Positions 19,499 to 30,995 of a stretch of 64,000 nt of DNA are shown here, piece after piece (the first letter of the stretch is position 1; each line of letters starts with the position of its first letter). The stretch spans positions 62,001 through 126,000 of the forward strand of contig NZ_VITH01000005.1 of NCBI RefSeq assembly GCF_007827815.1, in the 5' to 3' direction. The position numbers and the translations under genes were made by a program. Source of the stretch: Azospirillum brasilense. Lineage in GTDB: Bacteria > Pseudomonadota > Alphaproteobacteria > Azospirillales > Azospirillaceae. The notes below the pieces were generated by a model. The model did no database searches. It was given only the letters and a program-made list of their open reading frames with translations, and was not told the DNA's origin.

Positions 19499-19547
19499 CC
19501 GGAGGCAACGGGCGGCTGTCCGACGGCAGCCCGACAATTGCCTCCGG
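19499..19547 (-). other. Long stem-loop in the dnaK-dnaJ intergenic region
   Basis: Ten perfect base pairs (19499-19508 with 19538-19547) enclose a second stem, CGGGC...GCCCG with GGCTG...CAGCC inside. In the minus-strand transcript it starts 11 nt after the dnaK stop and has no U-tract, so it looks like an mRNA-stability or processing element rather than an intrinsic terminator. A smaller GCCGGG-TTCT-CCCGGC hairpin follows at 19476-19491. Confidence 0.6.
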
Positions 19548-19557
19548 TTCCGAACGC

Positions 19558-21477
<1,920 letters not shown>

Positions 21478-21587
21478 GTTCAGCCTCTGTTGTTCGGCAG
21501 ATGCGTGGCGGCCCGTTTGGTCCGGCACCGCCGCGATCCCCTTGGGGTCGGTGGAACGGTTGGGTGGATTAACGTCTGTCGCCGGAG

Positions 21588-21616
21588 ATATAGGCAGGTG
21601 CGTTTCGGGCTGCAAC
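21588..21616 (-). promoter_or_regulatory. Candidate heat-shock/housekeeping promoter of dnaK
   Basis: On the minus strand GTTGCA and CTATAT are separated by exactly 17 bp, with CC before the second box (CCTATAT), resembling alphaproteobacterial RpoH and RpoD promoters. The transcript would start near 21580, giving a leader of about 100 nt. Confidence 0.5.
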
Positions 21617-22026
21617 GTCCTGGTCATTCCGCCAACCGTCAAAAGACCAAAAGGTGACGTGCACACCGGGACATATCGTCGCGCCTGCGGCTTCGCGTCG
21701 CAAGTGAATACCGGGGTATTCAGAAGCATAAGGCGTGCAACGGCCCCCCTTCATCCCCGTGCCGGGCCGAAAGCACTCTGTTACAGAGCTTTAACACAAG
21801 CAAAACCCCCGCAACCCAGCCATGTTAACTTTTCATTAACAAGTAATGGTGTGCATTTCAGTGCACAATCAATTGCCGGTTGCCTTGTTTCTTTGTTGTC
21901 CGAAGATTCTAATAGTGGAGAATCGAAGGAAACATGATATATCCCTCCTGGTCAGGGGGCCGCTCGCGCTCGCAGGCATGGCTTTCCGAAGCGGGACCGT
22001 GTGCAGCATTCCATAGGGGGATCAAG
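21617..22026. other. A+T-rich intergenic region with a palindrome
   Basis: Most of the gap between dnaK and the next gene is unusually A+T-rich for this window. It contains TGTGCA-N6-TGCACA (21850-21867), a perfect inverted repeat, and two direct TTAAC copies just before it. These lie about 160 bp upstream of the small gene at 22027 and could be its control region. No larger gene is apparent. Confidence 0.4.
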
Positions 22027-22230
22027 ATGATGGATGAACGGCGCGACATGGCTCTGGCCATCAAGTCCTGCCTCGACAGCCTTATGGACGACGCGACGAA
22101 GTGCGACCTGGACGATCTGGCGCGCTTCATCAGCCTGGCCGCCCTGGCGGCGGAGGAGGCGGCCATGGCCTTCGATCCGAAGGCGGCGCAGTTGAAGGCC
22201 CTGATGTCCGGCGGCGCCGGCCACTGCTGA
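22027..22230 (+). CDS. Small acidic helical protein of unknown function
   Basis: A 67-residue protein starting MMDERRDM, with GGGGGAT seven bases upstream as a strong ribosome binding site. It is rich in alanine, leucine and acidic residues (DDLARFISLAALAAEEAA), predicted as two amphipathic helices, and ends GGAGHC. No family was recognised. The upstream region holds a perfect palindrome and a bidirectional terminator follows, so it appears to be an independent, regulated small gene. Confidence 0.6.
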   Translation: MMDERRDMALAIKSCLDSLMDDATKCDLDDLARFISLAALAAEEAAMAFDPKAAQLKALMSGGAGHC

Positions 22231-22302
22231 CCACCGGAAGAACCGGACCGGGAAAAGACCTGCAACGGCAAAGGAACCGGACCGGCAAATGAGCCGGAAA
22301 AG

Positions 22303-22332
22303 AAAAAAGCCGCCCTCGACGGGGCGGCTTTC
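22303..22332. terminator. Bidirectional intrinsic terminator
   Basis: A 10-bp perfect stem (22306-22315 with 22322-22331) with a six-base loop lies between two convergent genes. The minus-strand reading has a TTTTTT tail and is the stronger direction; the plus-strand reading has CTTTCC. Confidence 0.85.
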
Positions 22333-22360
22333 CTGTGTGCGGAGCGTGTCCCGCCGAGCC

Positions 22361-22864
22361 TTACAGAATCTCCGCCGCGCGGATCGCCCCGTCGAGCAGG
22401 GCCAGCGTGTCGGCGCAGGACTCGTCGCCGTCCATGACCATGGGCAGGCGGTAGCTGAACATGGCCGCCGCGGCCTTGCCGTCGCGCTCCGCCCCGACCA
22501 GCCACAGGTAATGGGCGTCGGTGCCGCCGTCCTCCTCGGTCATCATCACCGCCTGGGCGAGCACGCCGTCGTCGCCCCAGGGCTCGACGATCCGATCGCT
22601 GGCCCGCGGGTCGTCGGGACGCACGAAGCGCAGCGCCATCTCGCGCAGCACCGCCACCGCACCGTCCGGCCCGTCCTTGGGCGCCACCCGGTCGGTGACC
22701 AGCCGCAGCACGCCCCCCGCCGGGGCCGGCGGGTGGAAGGCCGCCACGGCGTGGCCCTCGTGCTCCTCGACCTCCGGGCGCCAACCGTCCGGCAGCCGGA
22801 ACCGCACCACCCCTTCCCATTCCACGCTGTGGCCCAAACCTTGGCCGTCCTGTGCGCCCGTCAC
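22361..22864 (-). CDS. Hypothetical protein, 167 residues
   Basis: The gene starts with GTG preceded by GGAGG at an ideal distance (GGAGGATGCC) and ends just before a strong terminator. The protein is soluble, with segments VRFRLPDGWRPEVEEHEG, VLREMALRF and AHYLWLVGAERDGKAAAA, suggesting an alpha/beta domain of about 150 residues. The opening resembles proteins whose first strand is F.lP.gW, but no family was confidently recognised. No signal peptide or membrane segment is visible. Confidence 0.7.
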   Translation of the reverse strand: MTGAQDGQGLGHSVEWEGVVRFRLPDGWRPEVEEHEGHAVAAFHPPAPAGGVLRLVTDRVAPKDGPDGAVAVLREMALRFVRPDDPRASDRIVEPWGDDGVLAQAVMMTEEDGGTDAHYLWLVGAERDGKAAAAMFSYRLPMVMDGDESCADTLALLDGAIRAAEIL

Positions 22865-22971
22865 GGCATCCTCCGCTGATCCTGTGCCCCTGATCCTGTG
22901 CCGGCACTTTAGGCCGAAGCGCCGGCGAATCCAGCCTTGATCGCAGTCCGCCGAGCCACCATGGTTCGGCG

Positions 22972-23874
22972 ATGATCATTTCCGCCAGCTACAAGACGGA
23001 CATCCCCGCCTTCTACGGGCGCTGGTTCCTGAACCGGCTGGAGGCCGGATACTGCCGCATGGTCAACCCCTACGGCGGCCAAACCCACCGCATCGGCCTG
23101 ACCCGCGCGGAGGTCGAGGGCTTCGTCTTCTGGACCAAGAATCTCGGACCCTTCCTGCCGGCGCTGGAGGAGGTGTCGGAACGCGGTTTTCCCTTCGTCG
23201 TCCAGTACAGCGTCACCGGCCTGCCCGCCGCGCTGGAGCGCTCCGTCCCCGACGCGGAGCGCGCGGTGGAGCACATGGCCCGGCTGCGCGACCGCTGGGG
23301 GCCGCGCGCCGCCGTCTGGCGCTATGACCCCATCGTGACGGCAGACGCAACGCCGCCGTCCTGGCACCGCGAGACCTTCGCCCGGCTGGCCGGGCGGATG
23401 CGCGGCCTGACCGACGAGGTGGTGGTGTCCTTCCTCCAGCCCTACCGCAAGACGGCGCGCAACCTCGACGCCGCCGGCGTGCCCTGGCACGACCCGGACG
23501 CGGAGGAGAAGCGCACCCTGCTGGCCGACTTCGCCGGCATCGCCGCCGAACACGGCATGGCGCTGACGCTGTGCACCCAGCCGGAGCTGGCCGGCGTCGC
23601 CGGCACGGCGCCGGCCCGCTGCATCGACGCGCAGCGGCTGTCCGACGTCGTCGGGCAGGCCATCGGCGCCCGGACGAAGGGCAACCGGCCGGGCTGCCTG
23701 TGCGCGGAAAGCCGCGACATCGGGGAGTACGACACCTGCCCGCACGGCTGCGTCTACTGCTACGCCGTCGCCAACCGCGCCACCGCGCAACGGCGCTTTG
23801 CCGCCCACGACCCGGCGGGCGAGTTCCTCTTTCCACGAGCGCCGGGCGGGAACAGCGGCTCGATCACGGAATAG
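22972..23874 (+). CDS. DUF1848 family protein with C-terminal cysteine cluster
   Basis: A 300-residue protein. It opens with MIISASYKTDIPAFYGRWF and contains the segments FVFWTKNLGPFLP and VWRYDPIV, then FLQPYRKT, all typical of DUF1848. Near the C-terminus six cysteines occur in a short stretch including GCLCAESRDIG and DTCPHGCVYCYAV. The CxxxCxxC spacing there is like that of radical-SAM [4Fe-4S] sites, though at the wrong end of the protein. The function is unknown; a role in DNA or nucleotide repair chemistry has been suggested for distant relatives such as spore photoproduct lyase. It stands alone. Confidence 0.8.
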   Translation: MIISASYKTDIPAFYGRWFLNRLEAGYCRMVNPYGGQTHRIGLTRAEVEGFVFWTKNLGPFLPALEEVSERGFPFVVQYSVTGLPAALERSVPDAERAVEHMARLRDRWGPRAAVWRYDPIVTADATPPSWHRETFARLAGRMRGLTDEVVVSFLQPYRKTARNLDAAGVPWHDPDAEEKRTLLADFAGIAAEHGMALTLCTQPELAGVAGTAPARCIDAQRLSDVVGQAIGARTKGNRPGCLCAESRDIGEYDTCPHGCVYCYAVANRATAQRRFAAHDPAGEFLFPRAPGGNSGSITE

Positions 23875-24174
23875 GCCGACGCACCCACCGCCTATGGCGA
23901 AAGGGATCGGCGTCGCCTTTCCCGTGCCGTTTCTCCTATTTAAAGAATAAGGTGATGTCATATCTCGACTATCCTTAAAATATGTAGGGACAATCGAGCC
24001 GTTTATGCCAAAAAATGTTTCTCATATGACGCGTCTTATGGCCGAAAAGAGTTTCTTTGGTAATGAAATTTTTTAAATCTTGGGTAATAATTTTAATGTT
24101 ATTTTTTCCGACCTGTGGACTTCCACTTTTACTGTGTCAATATGCCCCATCAATGAAAACCATGGGGTCTGGCC
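23875..24174. other. A+T-rich upstream region of a chemoreceptor gene
   Basis: About 300 bp of markedly lower GC than its surroundings, with long A and T runs around 24000-24100. No gene or clear promoter consensus was found. It probably carries regulatory sites for the chemoreceptor that starts at 24175. Confidence 0.4.
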
Positions 24175-25653
24175 ATGCTCGGCATGCTTCGGAAAGATTA
24201 CAAGATTATTAACAAGACAACGGCGCTGGACACTGTTCGCGCCAATATTATGATTGCTGATAATGATCTGAAGATCACTTACATCAATCCATCCGTCGCT
24301 TCCTTTCTTCGCGAAGCCGAAGCAGACCTGCGCAAGGAATTGCCGAACTTCAACGTCGACACGTTGGTCGGCAGCAAGATCGACGTCTTCCACAAGAACC
24401 CGGTCCATCAGCAGCGCATGCTGGGCGCTCTGACGCGCCCGCACAACGCCACCATCCGGGTCGGCGCTCACCAGTTCGACCTGTTGGTCTCCCCGCTGAT
24501 GAAGGACGGGCAGCGCATCGGCTTCGTCGTGGAGTGGGCCGACGCCAAGGAGCGCCTTCTGAACCTTGACTACGCCGCCCAGGTCGCGGCCATCCACCGC
24601 TCCCAGGCGGTCATCGAGTTCGACACCGACGGCACCGTCAGGACCGCCAACGAAAACTTCCTGACGGCGTTCGGTTTCCATCTGGACGAGATCAAGGGCA
24701 AGCATCACAGCCTGTTCATCGACGCCGAGCACAAGGCGAGCGCGGAATACAACGCCTTCTGGGACGACCTGCGGCGCGGCACGTACCGGTCGGGCCAATA
24801 CCGCCGGATCGGCAAGCAAGGAAAGGTGGTCTGGATCGAGGGATCCTACAACCCGATCTTCGATGAACACGGCAAGGTGGTGAAGATCGTCAAGTTCGCT
24901 ACCGACATCACCAACCAGATGAACCTGCTGCGGGATCTCAAGGTTCTCCTCGACCAGAATTTCGGCGAGATCGACCAGGCGATGGCGCAGTCGTCGTCCG
25001 AGGTGCGGTCCGCGGCGCTCGCCGCCGAGCAGACCTCGGCCAACGTGCAGACGGTCGCCGCCAGCGCCGAGGAACTGGCCGCCTCCATCGCCGAAATCTC
25101 GCAGAGCATGGCGAATTCGCGCACCGCCGCCGACAGCGTCTACGACAAGGCGAATGCGGTCGGCGCCAACGCCGGACGCCTCACCGACGCCGCCCAGTCG
25201 ATGAACAGCATCGTCGGGCTGATCCAGAACATCGCCAGCCAGATCAACCTCCTGGCGCTGAACGCCACCATCGAGGCGGCGCGTGCCGGCGAGGCGGGCA
25301 AGGGCTTCGCCGTCGTGGCGTCGGAGGTCAAGAACCTCGCCAACCAGGCGGCCAAGGCCACCGAGCAGATCACCCGCGAGATCGATCTGATCCAGACGAC
25401 CTCCGCCGAGGTGGCCGGAGCGCTGGACGGCATCCGCGGGGGCATCGAGACCGTGCGCTCCTTCGTCACCGCCACCGCCTCCGCCGTCGAGGAACAGAAC
25501 AGCGTGACCCAGAGCGTGTCCGGCAACATGCAGAGCGCCGCGACCTCCGTGCAGACGGCCTCCGCCAACATCGCCGGCATCTCCACCGCGGTGTCCCAGA
25601 TGGCCCAGGCGGTCGAGCGGACGCGCAGCGCCGCCGTCGTGCTGGTGCGGTGA
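24175..25653 (+). CDS. Soluble chemoreceptor with two PAS domains
   Basis: A 492-residue methyl-accepting chemotaxis protein without membrane helices. PAS domains lie at about residues 18-125 ([19 protein letters not shown]) and 135-250 ([18 protein letters not shown]), followed by a signalling coiled coil. The conserved hairpin reads [19 protein letters not shown] and [16 protein letters not shown] (about 350-390). Cytoplasmic PAS receptors in Azospirillum (AerC type) sense redox through FAD, so aerotaxis or energy taxis is likely. The CheY gene that follows on the opposite strand may be a partner. Confidence 0.9.
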   Translation: MLGMLRKDYKIINKTTALDTVRANIMIADNDLKITYINPSVASFLREAEADLRKELPNFNVDTLVGSKIDVFHKNPVHQQRMLGALTRPHNATIRVGAHQFDLLVSPLMKDGQRIGFVVEWADAKERLLNLDYAAQVAAIHRSQAVIEFDTDGTVRTANENFLTAFGFHLDEIKGKHHSLFIDAEHKASAEYNAFWDDLRRGTYRSGQYRRIGKQGKVVWIEGSYNPIFDEHGKVVKIVKFATDITNQMNLLRDLKVLLDQNFGEIDQAMAQSSSEVRSAALAAEQTSANVQTVAASAEELAASIAEISQSMANSRTAADSVYDKANAVGANAGRLTDAAQSMNSIVGLIQNIASQINLLALNATIEAARAGEAGKGFAVVASEVKNLANQAAKATEQITREIDLIQTTSAEVAGALDGIRGGIETVRSFVTATASAVEEQNSVTQSVSGNMQSAATSVQTASANIAGISTAVSQMAQAVERTRSAAVVLVR

Positions 25654-25667
25654 CCCCCGGGTGCTGG

Positions 25668-26033
25668 TCAGGGGCAGACCTTCTTCACGGTCTCGACCAG
25701 CTTGTCCGGGTTGAAGGGCTTGACCAGCCAGCCGGTGGCCCCGGCCTCGCGGCCGGCGGTCTTCTTGGCGGGATCCGCCTCGGTGGTCAGCAGCAGGACG
25801 GGGGTGGCGCGGTTGAGCGCGCTGCCGCGGATGGCCCGGGTCAGGGCCAGACCGTCCATGCCCGGCATGTTCAGATCGGTGATGATGCAGTCGAACTTCT
25901 GCCGGTTGACCTCCGCCAGACCGGCGGTGCCGTCCACCGCCTCGGTGACGCCATAGCCGGCGTTGCGCAGCGTGAAGGCGACCATGTCGCGGATGGTCTT
26001 GGAATCGTCGACGGTCAGGATGGTCTTGGCCAC
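25668..26033 (-). CDS. cheY: CheY-like single-domain response regulator
   Basis: A 121-residue stand-alone receiver domain. It has the acidic pair D9-D10 (LTVDDSKTIRDM), the phospho-acceptor D53 in CIITDLNMPGMDG, the switch threonine in LLLTTEAD and the lysine of LVKPFNPDKL. It is therefore competent for phosphorylation. It converges with the PAS chemoreceptor gene 14 bp away. Whether it contacts the flagellar switch or serves another pathway cannot be told from sequence. Confidence 0.92.
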   Translation of the reverse strand: MAKTILTVDDSKTIRDMVAFTLRNAGYGVTEAVDGTAGLAEVNRQKFDCIITDLNMPGMDGLALTRAIRGSALNRATPVLLLTTEADPAKKTAGREAGATGWLVKPFNPDKLVETVKKVCP

Positions 26034-26207
26034 GGGTCCGGTTCCCTGAATGAGCGGGCGCCCCGAACGGACAATTCACCGGGCGCCGCGAGGATCCCCG
26101 ACGCGAACCGGGGTTGCGATGCGAATAGGCGAAGGTCCCGCCCGGCGCAAGCCCTTCGGTGAGCGGGGGACCGCGCGCATCCCTGCCCCCTTGAGGACGA
26201 TGGGACG

Positions 26208-26239
26208 AAAAAAAGCGGCGCAACGGACCATGCCGCCGC
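26208..26239 (-). terminator. Intrinsic terminator of the hrcA-grpE operon
   Basis: GCGGCG (26215-26220) pairs with CGCCGC (26234-26239), and the minus-strand transcript continues into seven U residues. A separate hairpin with a UUCG tetraloop (26265-26280) abuts the grpE stop codon. Confidence 0.8.
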
Positions 26240-26280
26240 GCCGCCGCAAGAGACGTGCCGCCTGCCGTTCCGAAGAACGG

Positions 26281-26904
26281 TCAGGCTTTGGTATCGACGT
26301 GCTGGCCGCCCAGGTCGTGAGGACCGGCCTTGGCGACGCCCACCATGGCTTCGCGCAGCAGGCGGCCGTGGATGGTGTAGCCGGGCTGGAGCACCTGCAC
26401 GACGGTGCCGGCGGGCTTGCCGGTGTTGTCGATCTCGAACATCACCTGATGGAAGTTCGGGTCGAACAGCTCGCCGGTCGGGTCGATCTTCTTGATGCCC
26501 GCGCGCTCGAAGGCGGAGATGAGCTGGCGCTCCGTCGCCTCGACGCCGACGGAGAGGCTTTTCAGCACATCGTCGTTCTCGCGGCCCTCGGCGGGGACGG
26601 CCTCCAGCGCGCGGCGCAGGTTGTCGGCCACCGTCACCAGCTCCTTGGCGAAGCTCGACACGGCGAACTTGCTGGCGTCCTCGCGGTCGCGCTGGGCGCG
26701 GCGGCGGGTGTTCTCCACCTCGGCCATCTGGCGCAGCAGCTGGTCCTTCAGGCTGGCGACCTCGGCCTCAAGCTGGGCCACGCGATCCCCGGCGCCGGCG
26801 TCCGTGGCCTTGTCCTGGGCGGCCTTCTCCTGGGCGGCCTTGTCCTGGACGGCTTCGGTCTGCTCCACCTCGGTTTCGGCGGGCTTGTTCTGCTCTTCGC
26901 TCAT
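26281..26904 (-). CDS. grpE: Nucleotide exchange factor GrpE
   Basis: A 207-residue co-chaperone that releases ADP from DnaK. A low-complexity, charged N-terminus with AAQEKAAQDKA-like repeats leads into the long dimerisation coiled coil (RVAQLEAEVASLKDQLLRQM, from about residue 46) and the C-terminal beta domain with FDPNFHQVMFE and VVQVLQPGY. It lies 79 bp after hrcA on the same strand. The start giving MSEEQNKPAE is preferred because upstream residues are encoded by non-conserved intergenic DNA. Confidence 0.96.
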   Translation of the reverse strand: MSEEQNKPAETEVEQTEAVQDKAAQEKAAQDKATDAGAGDRVAQLEAEVASLKDQLLRQMAEVENTRRRAQRDREDASKFAVSSFAKELVTVADNLRRALEAVPAEGRENDDVLKSLSVGVEATERQLISAFERAGIKKIDPTGELFDPNFHQVMFEIDNTGKPAGTVVQVLQPGYTIHGRLLREAMVGVAKAGPHDLGGQHVDTKA

Positions 26905-26983
26905 GGCTCTCTCGTTGTCGTCTTGGGTCGTCGTCTGATGGGGGATGGGTGAAGCGTTGCCAAGGTCGTCACACGACAGGGCG

Positions 26984-28024
26984 TCACCCGACAAGGCGGC
27001 TGATGACCTTGGCTGTATAATCCACAAGCGGGATGATCCGGGCATAATTGATGCGGGTCGGGCCGATCACGCCGATGGCGCCGATCACCTGCTCGCGGCT
27101 GTTCTGGAACGGCGAGATGATCAGCGAACAGCCGGAATGGCCGAACAGCACGTTCTCCGCGCCGATGAAGATCTGCACCCCGTCGCCCTTGCCGGTGGCG
27201 TCGAGCAGGCGCAGCATGGTCTCCTTGGTCTCCAGCGCCTCGAACAGAGCGCGCACGCGCTCCAGGTCCGACAGGGCGGTGACGTCCTCCAGCAGCTTCG
27301 CCTGACCGCGCACGATGAGCTGGCCGCTGCTCTGCCCGCCGCTGCCCGCCCAGGTGGCGAGACCGGCGGAGACCACGCGCTGCGACAATTCGTCCAGCTC
27401 GGTCTTCTGGTCCTCGATCTCGCGCAGCACGGCCTGACGCGCCTCGTCCAGCGTGCGGCCGACCAGCTTGGCGCTGAGGAAGTTGGAGACCATCTGCAGC
27501 GTCGCGGCGGGCACGCCGACCGGAACCTCGATGACGCGGTTCTCGACCAGCCCGTCCTCGTTGACCAGAACGACCAGCGCCCGGCCGGGGGCCAGCGAGA
27601 CGAACTCGATGTGCTTCAGCGGCCGGTCGGTCTTCGGCGCCACCACCAGCCCGGCGCAGTGCGACAGGCCCGACAGCAGGGTGGAGGCCTCGCCCAGCAC
27701 GTCCTGCAGCGACCGCCCGGAGGAGGCGCATTTCGCCTCGATGGAGCCGCGCTCGTCCTCGCTCAGGCTGCCGATCTCCAGCAGGCCGTTGACGAACAGG
27801 CGCAGACCCGCCTCGGTCGGGATGCGGCCGGCGGAGGTGTGGGGGGCGTAGAGCAACCCCTGCTCCTCCAGGTCGGCCATGACGTTGCGGATGGTCGCGG
27901 GCGACAGGGCCATGCCGAGCCTCCGCGAGATCGTGCGCGAGCCCACCGGCTCGCCGGTCGCCACATAGGCGTCGACGATCAGCCGGAAGATCTCGCGGGA
28001 CCGTTGGTTCAGCTCGGTGATCAT
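26984..28024 (-). CDS. hrcA: Heat-inducible transcription repressor HrcA
   Basis: A 346-residue repressor with an N-terminal winged helix ([21 protein letters not shown], shown here by its core [15 protein letters not shown]), a GAF-like effector domain and the inserted dimerisation domain. The C-terminus has [20 protein letters not shown], typical of HrcA. It normally represses groESL and sometimes other heat-shock genes through the CIRCE operator. No CIRCE element was found in this window, so its own operon and dnaKJ are probably controlled otherwise. It is divergent from rph. Confidence 0.96.
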   Translation of the reverse strand: MITELNQRSREIFRLIVDAYVATGEPVGSRTISRRLGMALSPATIRNVMADLEEQGLLYAPHTSAGRIPTEAGLRLFVNGLLEIGSLSEDERGSIEAKCASSGRSLQDVLGEASTLLSGLSHCAGLVVAPKTDRPLKHIEFVSLAPGRALVVLVNEDGLVENRVIEVPVGVPAATLQMVSNFLSAKLVGRTLDEARQAVLREIEDQKTELDELSQRVVSAGLATWAGSGGQSSGQLIVRGQAKLLEDVTALSDLERVRALFEALETKETMLRLLDATGKGDGVQIFIGAENVLFGHSGCSLIISPFQNSREQVIGAIGVIGPTRINYARIIPLVDYTAKVISRLVG

Positions 28025-28187
28025 GGTGGGGCGGGGACCGGACGGTGCGGGTGGGTTGCGAAAGGGGCGTCCCGAATTTAGGCAGGTGTCCCCGCCGAAT
28101 CAACGTGCGCCCCGGTTGCGCGCTGGACGGCGGGGGCGGCGGACGCTAGCTTGCCGCCGATTTCAACAGATTCGCGGATCATGCCCG

Positions 28188-28907
<720 letters not shown>

Positions 28908-28922
28908 AGGCGCGGCTGCGCA

Positions 28923-29026
28923 TTGCCCCCACCCTCCCGCTTCGCGGGCACCCTCCCCCGCCGCCGGCGGTGGAGGGGAACAGGCCCCCTCTCCCGCGAA
29001 GCGGGGGAGGGTCGGGGTGGGGGCAA
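28923..29026. repeat. REP-like imperfect palindrome between rph and rdgB
   Basis: The two arms begin and end with TTGCCCCCACCC and its complement and contain CCCGCTTCGCGGG and CCCGCGAAGCGGG. The whole 104-bp element could fold into one long hairpin. It fills the rph-rdgB gap and resembles the pyrimidine-rich palindromes at 14.15, 50.3 and 59.1 kb. Confidence 0.65.
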
Positions 29027-29050
29027 CAGTCCACATCGAAGGAACTCCCC

Positions 29051-29653
29051 ATGACCACGCCTCCCCGCCGCTTCACGGGCGGCACGCTGGTGATCGCCAG
29101 CCACAACAAGGGCAAGGTCCGCGAGATCGCGGCGCTGCTCGGCCCCTACGCCGCCTCCTTTGTGTCCGCGGGCGAGCTTGGCCTGCCGGAGCCGGAGGAG
29201 ACGGGCACCACCTTCATTGCGAACGCCGAGCTGAAGGCCCTGGCCGCCGCCAAGGCGGGGCATGTCGCGCTGGCCGACGACAGCGGGATGGTGGTGCCGG
29301 CGCTGAACGGCGACCCCGGCATCTACTCCGCCCGCTGGGCCGGTCCGGACAAGGACTTCCAGATGGCCATGGGCAAGGTCGAGGACGGGCTTAAGGGCCA
29401 GAGCGACCGCCGCGCCTGGTTCGTCTGCGCCCTGTCGCTCGCCTGGCCGGACGGCCATGTCGAGACGGTCGAGGGCCGCTGCCCCGGCACGCTGGTCTGG
29501 CCGCCGCGCGGCGCGCATGGTTTCGGTTACGATCCGATGTTCAAGCCGGACGGTTACGACATCACCTTCGGCGAGATGGACCCGGCCCGGAAGCATGAGA
29601 TGAGCCACCGGGCCGACGCCTTCCGCCAGCTTGTGGAGCGATGCTTCAAGTGA
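29051..29653 (+). CDS. rdgB: XTP/dITP pyrophosphatase (RdgB/HAM1 family)
   Basis: A 200-residue house-cleaning NTPase that hydrolyses non-canonical purine triphosphates. The N-terminal [13 protein letters not shown], the [21 protein letters not shown] metal-binding region and [13 protein letters not shown] nucleotide-binding segment are diagnostic. It is followed directly by hemW, whose ATG lies within the last 13 bases of rdgB, suggesting translational coupling. Confidence 0.96.
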   Translation: MTTPPRRFTGGTLVIASHNKGKVREIAALLGPYAASFVSAGELGLPEPEETGTTFIANAELKALAAAKAGHVALADDSGMVVPALNGDPGIYSARWAGPDKDFQMAMGKVEDGLKGQSDRRAWFVCALSLAWPDGHVETVEGRCPGTLVWPPRGAHGFGYDPMFKPDGYDITFGEMDPARKHEMSHRADAFRQLVERCFK

Positions 29654-30807
29654 AACCCGATCCGGGCTTCGGGATCTACATCCACTGGCCCTTCTGCAAG
29701 GCGAAGTGCCCGTACTGCGACTTCAACAGCCACGTCCGCGACCGGGTCGAGCATGACCGCTGGCGCGCCGCGCTGGTGCGGGAGCTGGATCATTACGCGG
29801 ACGCAACGCCCGGCCGCCGGGTCACCTCGGTCTTCTTCGGGGGCGGCACGCCGTCGCTGATGGAGCCGACGACGGTCGGCGCCGTGCTGGAGCGCATCGC
29901 CGCCCGCTGGACGGTGGGCGACGACCTGGAAGTGTCGCTGGAGGCCAACCCGACTTCGGTCGAGGCGGACAAGTTCCGCGCCTTCCACGCCGCCGGGGTC
30001 AATCGGCTGTCGATGGGCATCCAGGCGCTGGACGACGCCGCGCTGAAGTTCCTCGGCCGCCAGCACAGCGCGGCCGAGGCGACCGGCGCCATCGCGCTGG
30101 CCGCCCGGACCTTCCCCCGCTTCAGCTTCGACCTGATCTACGCCCGCCCCGGCCAATCCGTCGCGGCCTGGGAGGCGGAGCTGACCCAAGCGCTCGACCA
30201 CGCGGTCGGCCACCTGTCGGTCTACCAGCTGACCATCGAGGAGGGCACGGCCTTCTTCCCTCTGCACGCGCGGGGCGATCTGGTGCTGCCGGACGAGGAT
30301 CTGGCCGGCGACCTCTACGAGGCGACGCAGAGCCTGCTCGACCGCGCCGGGCTGCCCGCCTACGAGATCTCCAACCACGCCCGCCCCGGCGAGGAGAGCC
30401 GCCACAACCTGACCTACTGGCGCTATGGCGATTACGTCGGCGTCGGTCCCGGCGCCCACGGCCGGCTGACGCTGGACGGCGAGAAAGTCGCCACCCGCGC
30501 CCACCGCGCCCCGGAAATCTGGCTGGAGCGGGTGGAGCGCGACGGCCATGGCGCCGCCGCGCCCGAGCCGGTCGCCCGCGAGTCGCGTGGGTCGGAGCTG
30601 CTGATGATGGGGCTGCGCCTGCGCGAGGGGGTGGCCCGCGCCCGGCTGGTCGAGGAGACCGGCCGCGATCTCGACGGGCTGGTCGATCCAGCCGCGCTGG
30701 AGCGTCTGGTGGCCGGCGGTTTCCTGGAGGTCGGCAAGGACACGTTGCGCGCCACGCACGAGGGGCGGCAGCGGTTGAACGCCGTTCTGGGGGCTCTTCT
30801 GGCCTGA
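29641..30807 (+). CDS. hemW: Radical SAM heme chaperone HemW
   Basis: A 388-residue protein of the HemN-related family. The radical-SAM cysteines are in CKAKCPYC (C19, C23, C26), preceded by [20 protein letters not shown] is the GGE-like SAM site and EANPTS a further conserved segment. HemW delivers heme rather than oxidising coproporphyrinogen; this assignment follows from length, the CxxxCxxC motif context and the rdgB neighbourhood. The gene overlaps rdgB by 13 bp; a GTG at 29650 is an alternative start. Confidence 0.93.
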   Translation: MLQVKPDPGFGIYIHWPFCKAKCPYCDFNSHVRDRVEHDRWRAALVRELDHYADATPGRRVTSVFFGGGTPSLMEPTTVGAVLERIAARWTVGDDLEVSLEANPTSVEADKFRAFHAAGVNRLSMGIQALDDAALKFLGRQHSAAEATGAIALAARTFPRFSFDLIYARPGQSVAAWEAELTQALDHAVGHLSVYQLTIEEGTAFFPLHARGDLVLPDEDLAGDLYEATQSLLDRAGLPAYEISNHARPGEESRHNLTYWRYGDYVGVGPGAHGRLTLDGEKVATRAHRAPEIWLERVERDGHGAAAPEPVARESRGSELLMMGLRLREGVARARLVEETGRDLDGLVDPAALERLVAGGFLEVGKDTLRATHEGRQRLNAVLGALLA

Positions 30808-30995
30808 CCGCAGGAATACCCGGAAACGTGGTGTGACAAAGGCGCCCAGTCCCCGGCGCGCCCCGTATTTTTATACATCCGTTTATAAGTTTCCTGTGAC
30901 TGTCGATCATTCTTGGAGTCTCGGCAAAGACAAGGGCAAACAACCGCCGCTTGCCGAGACGCGGGACAGGGCAGACAGTTTCAGGCAGACATCCC

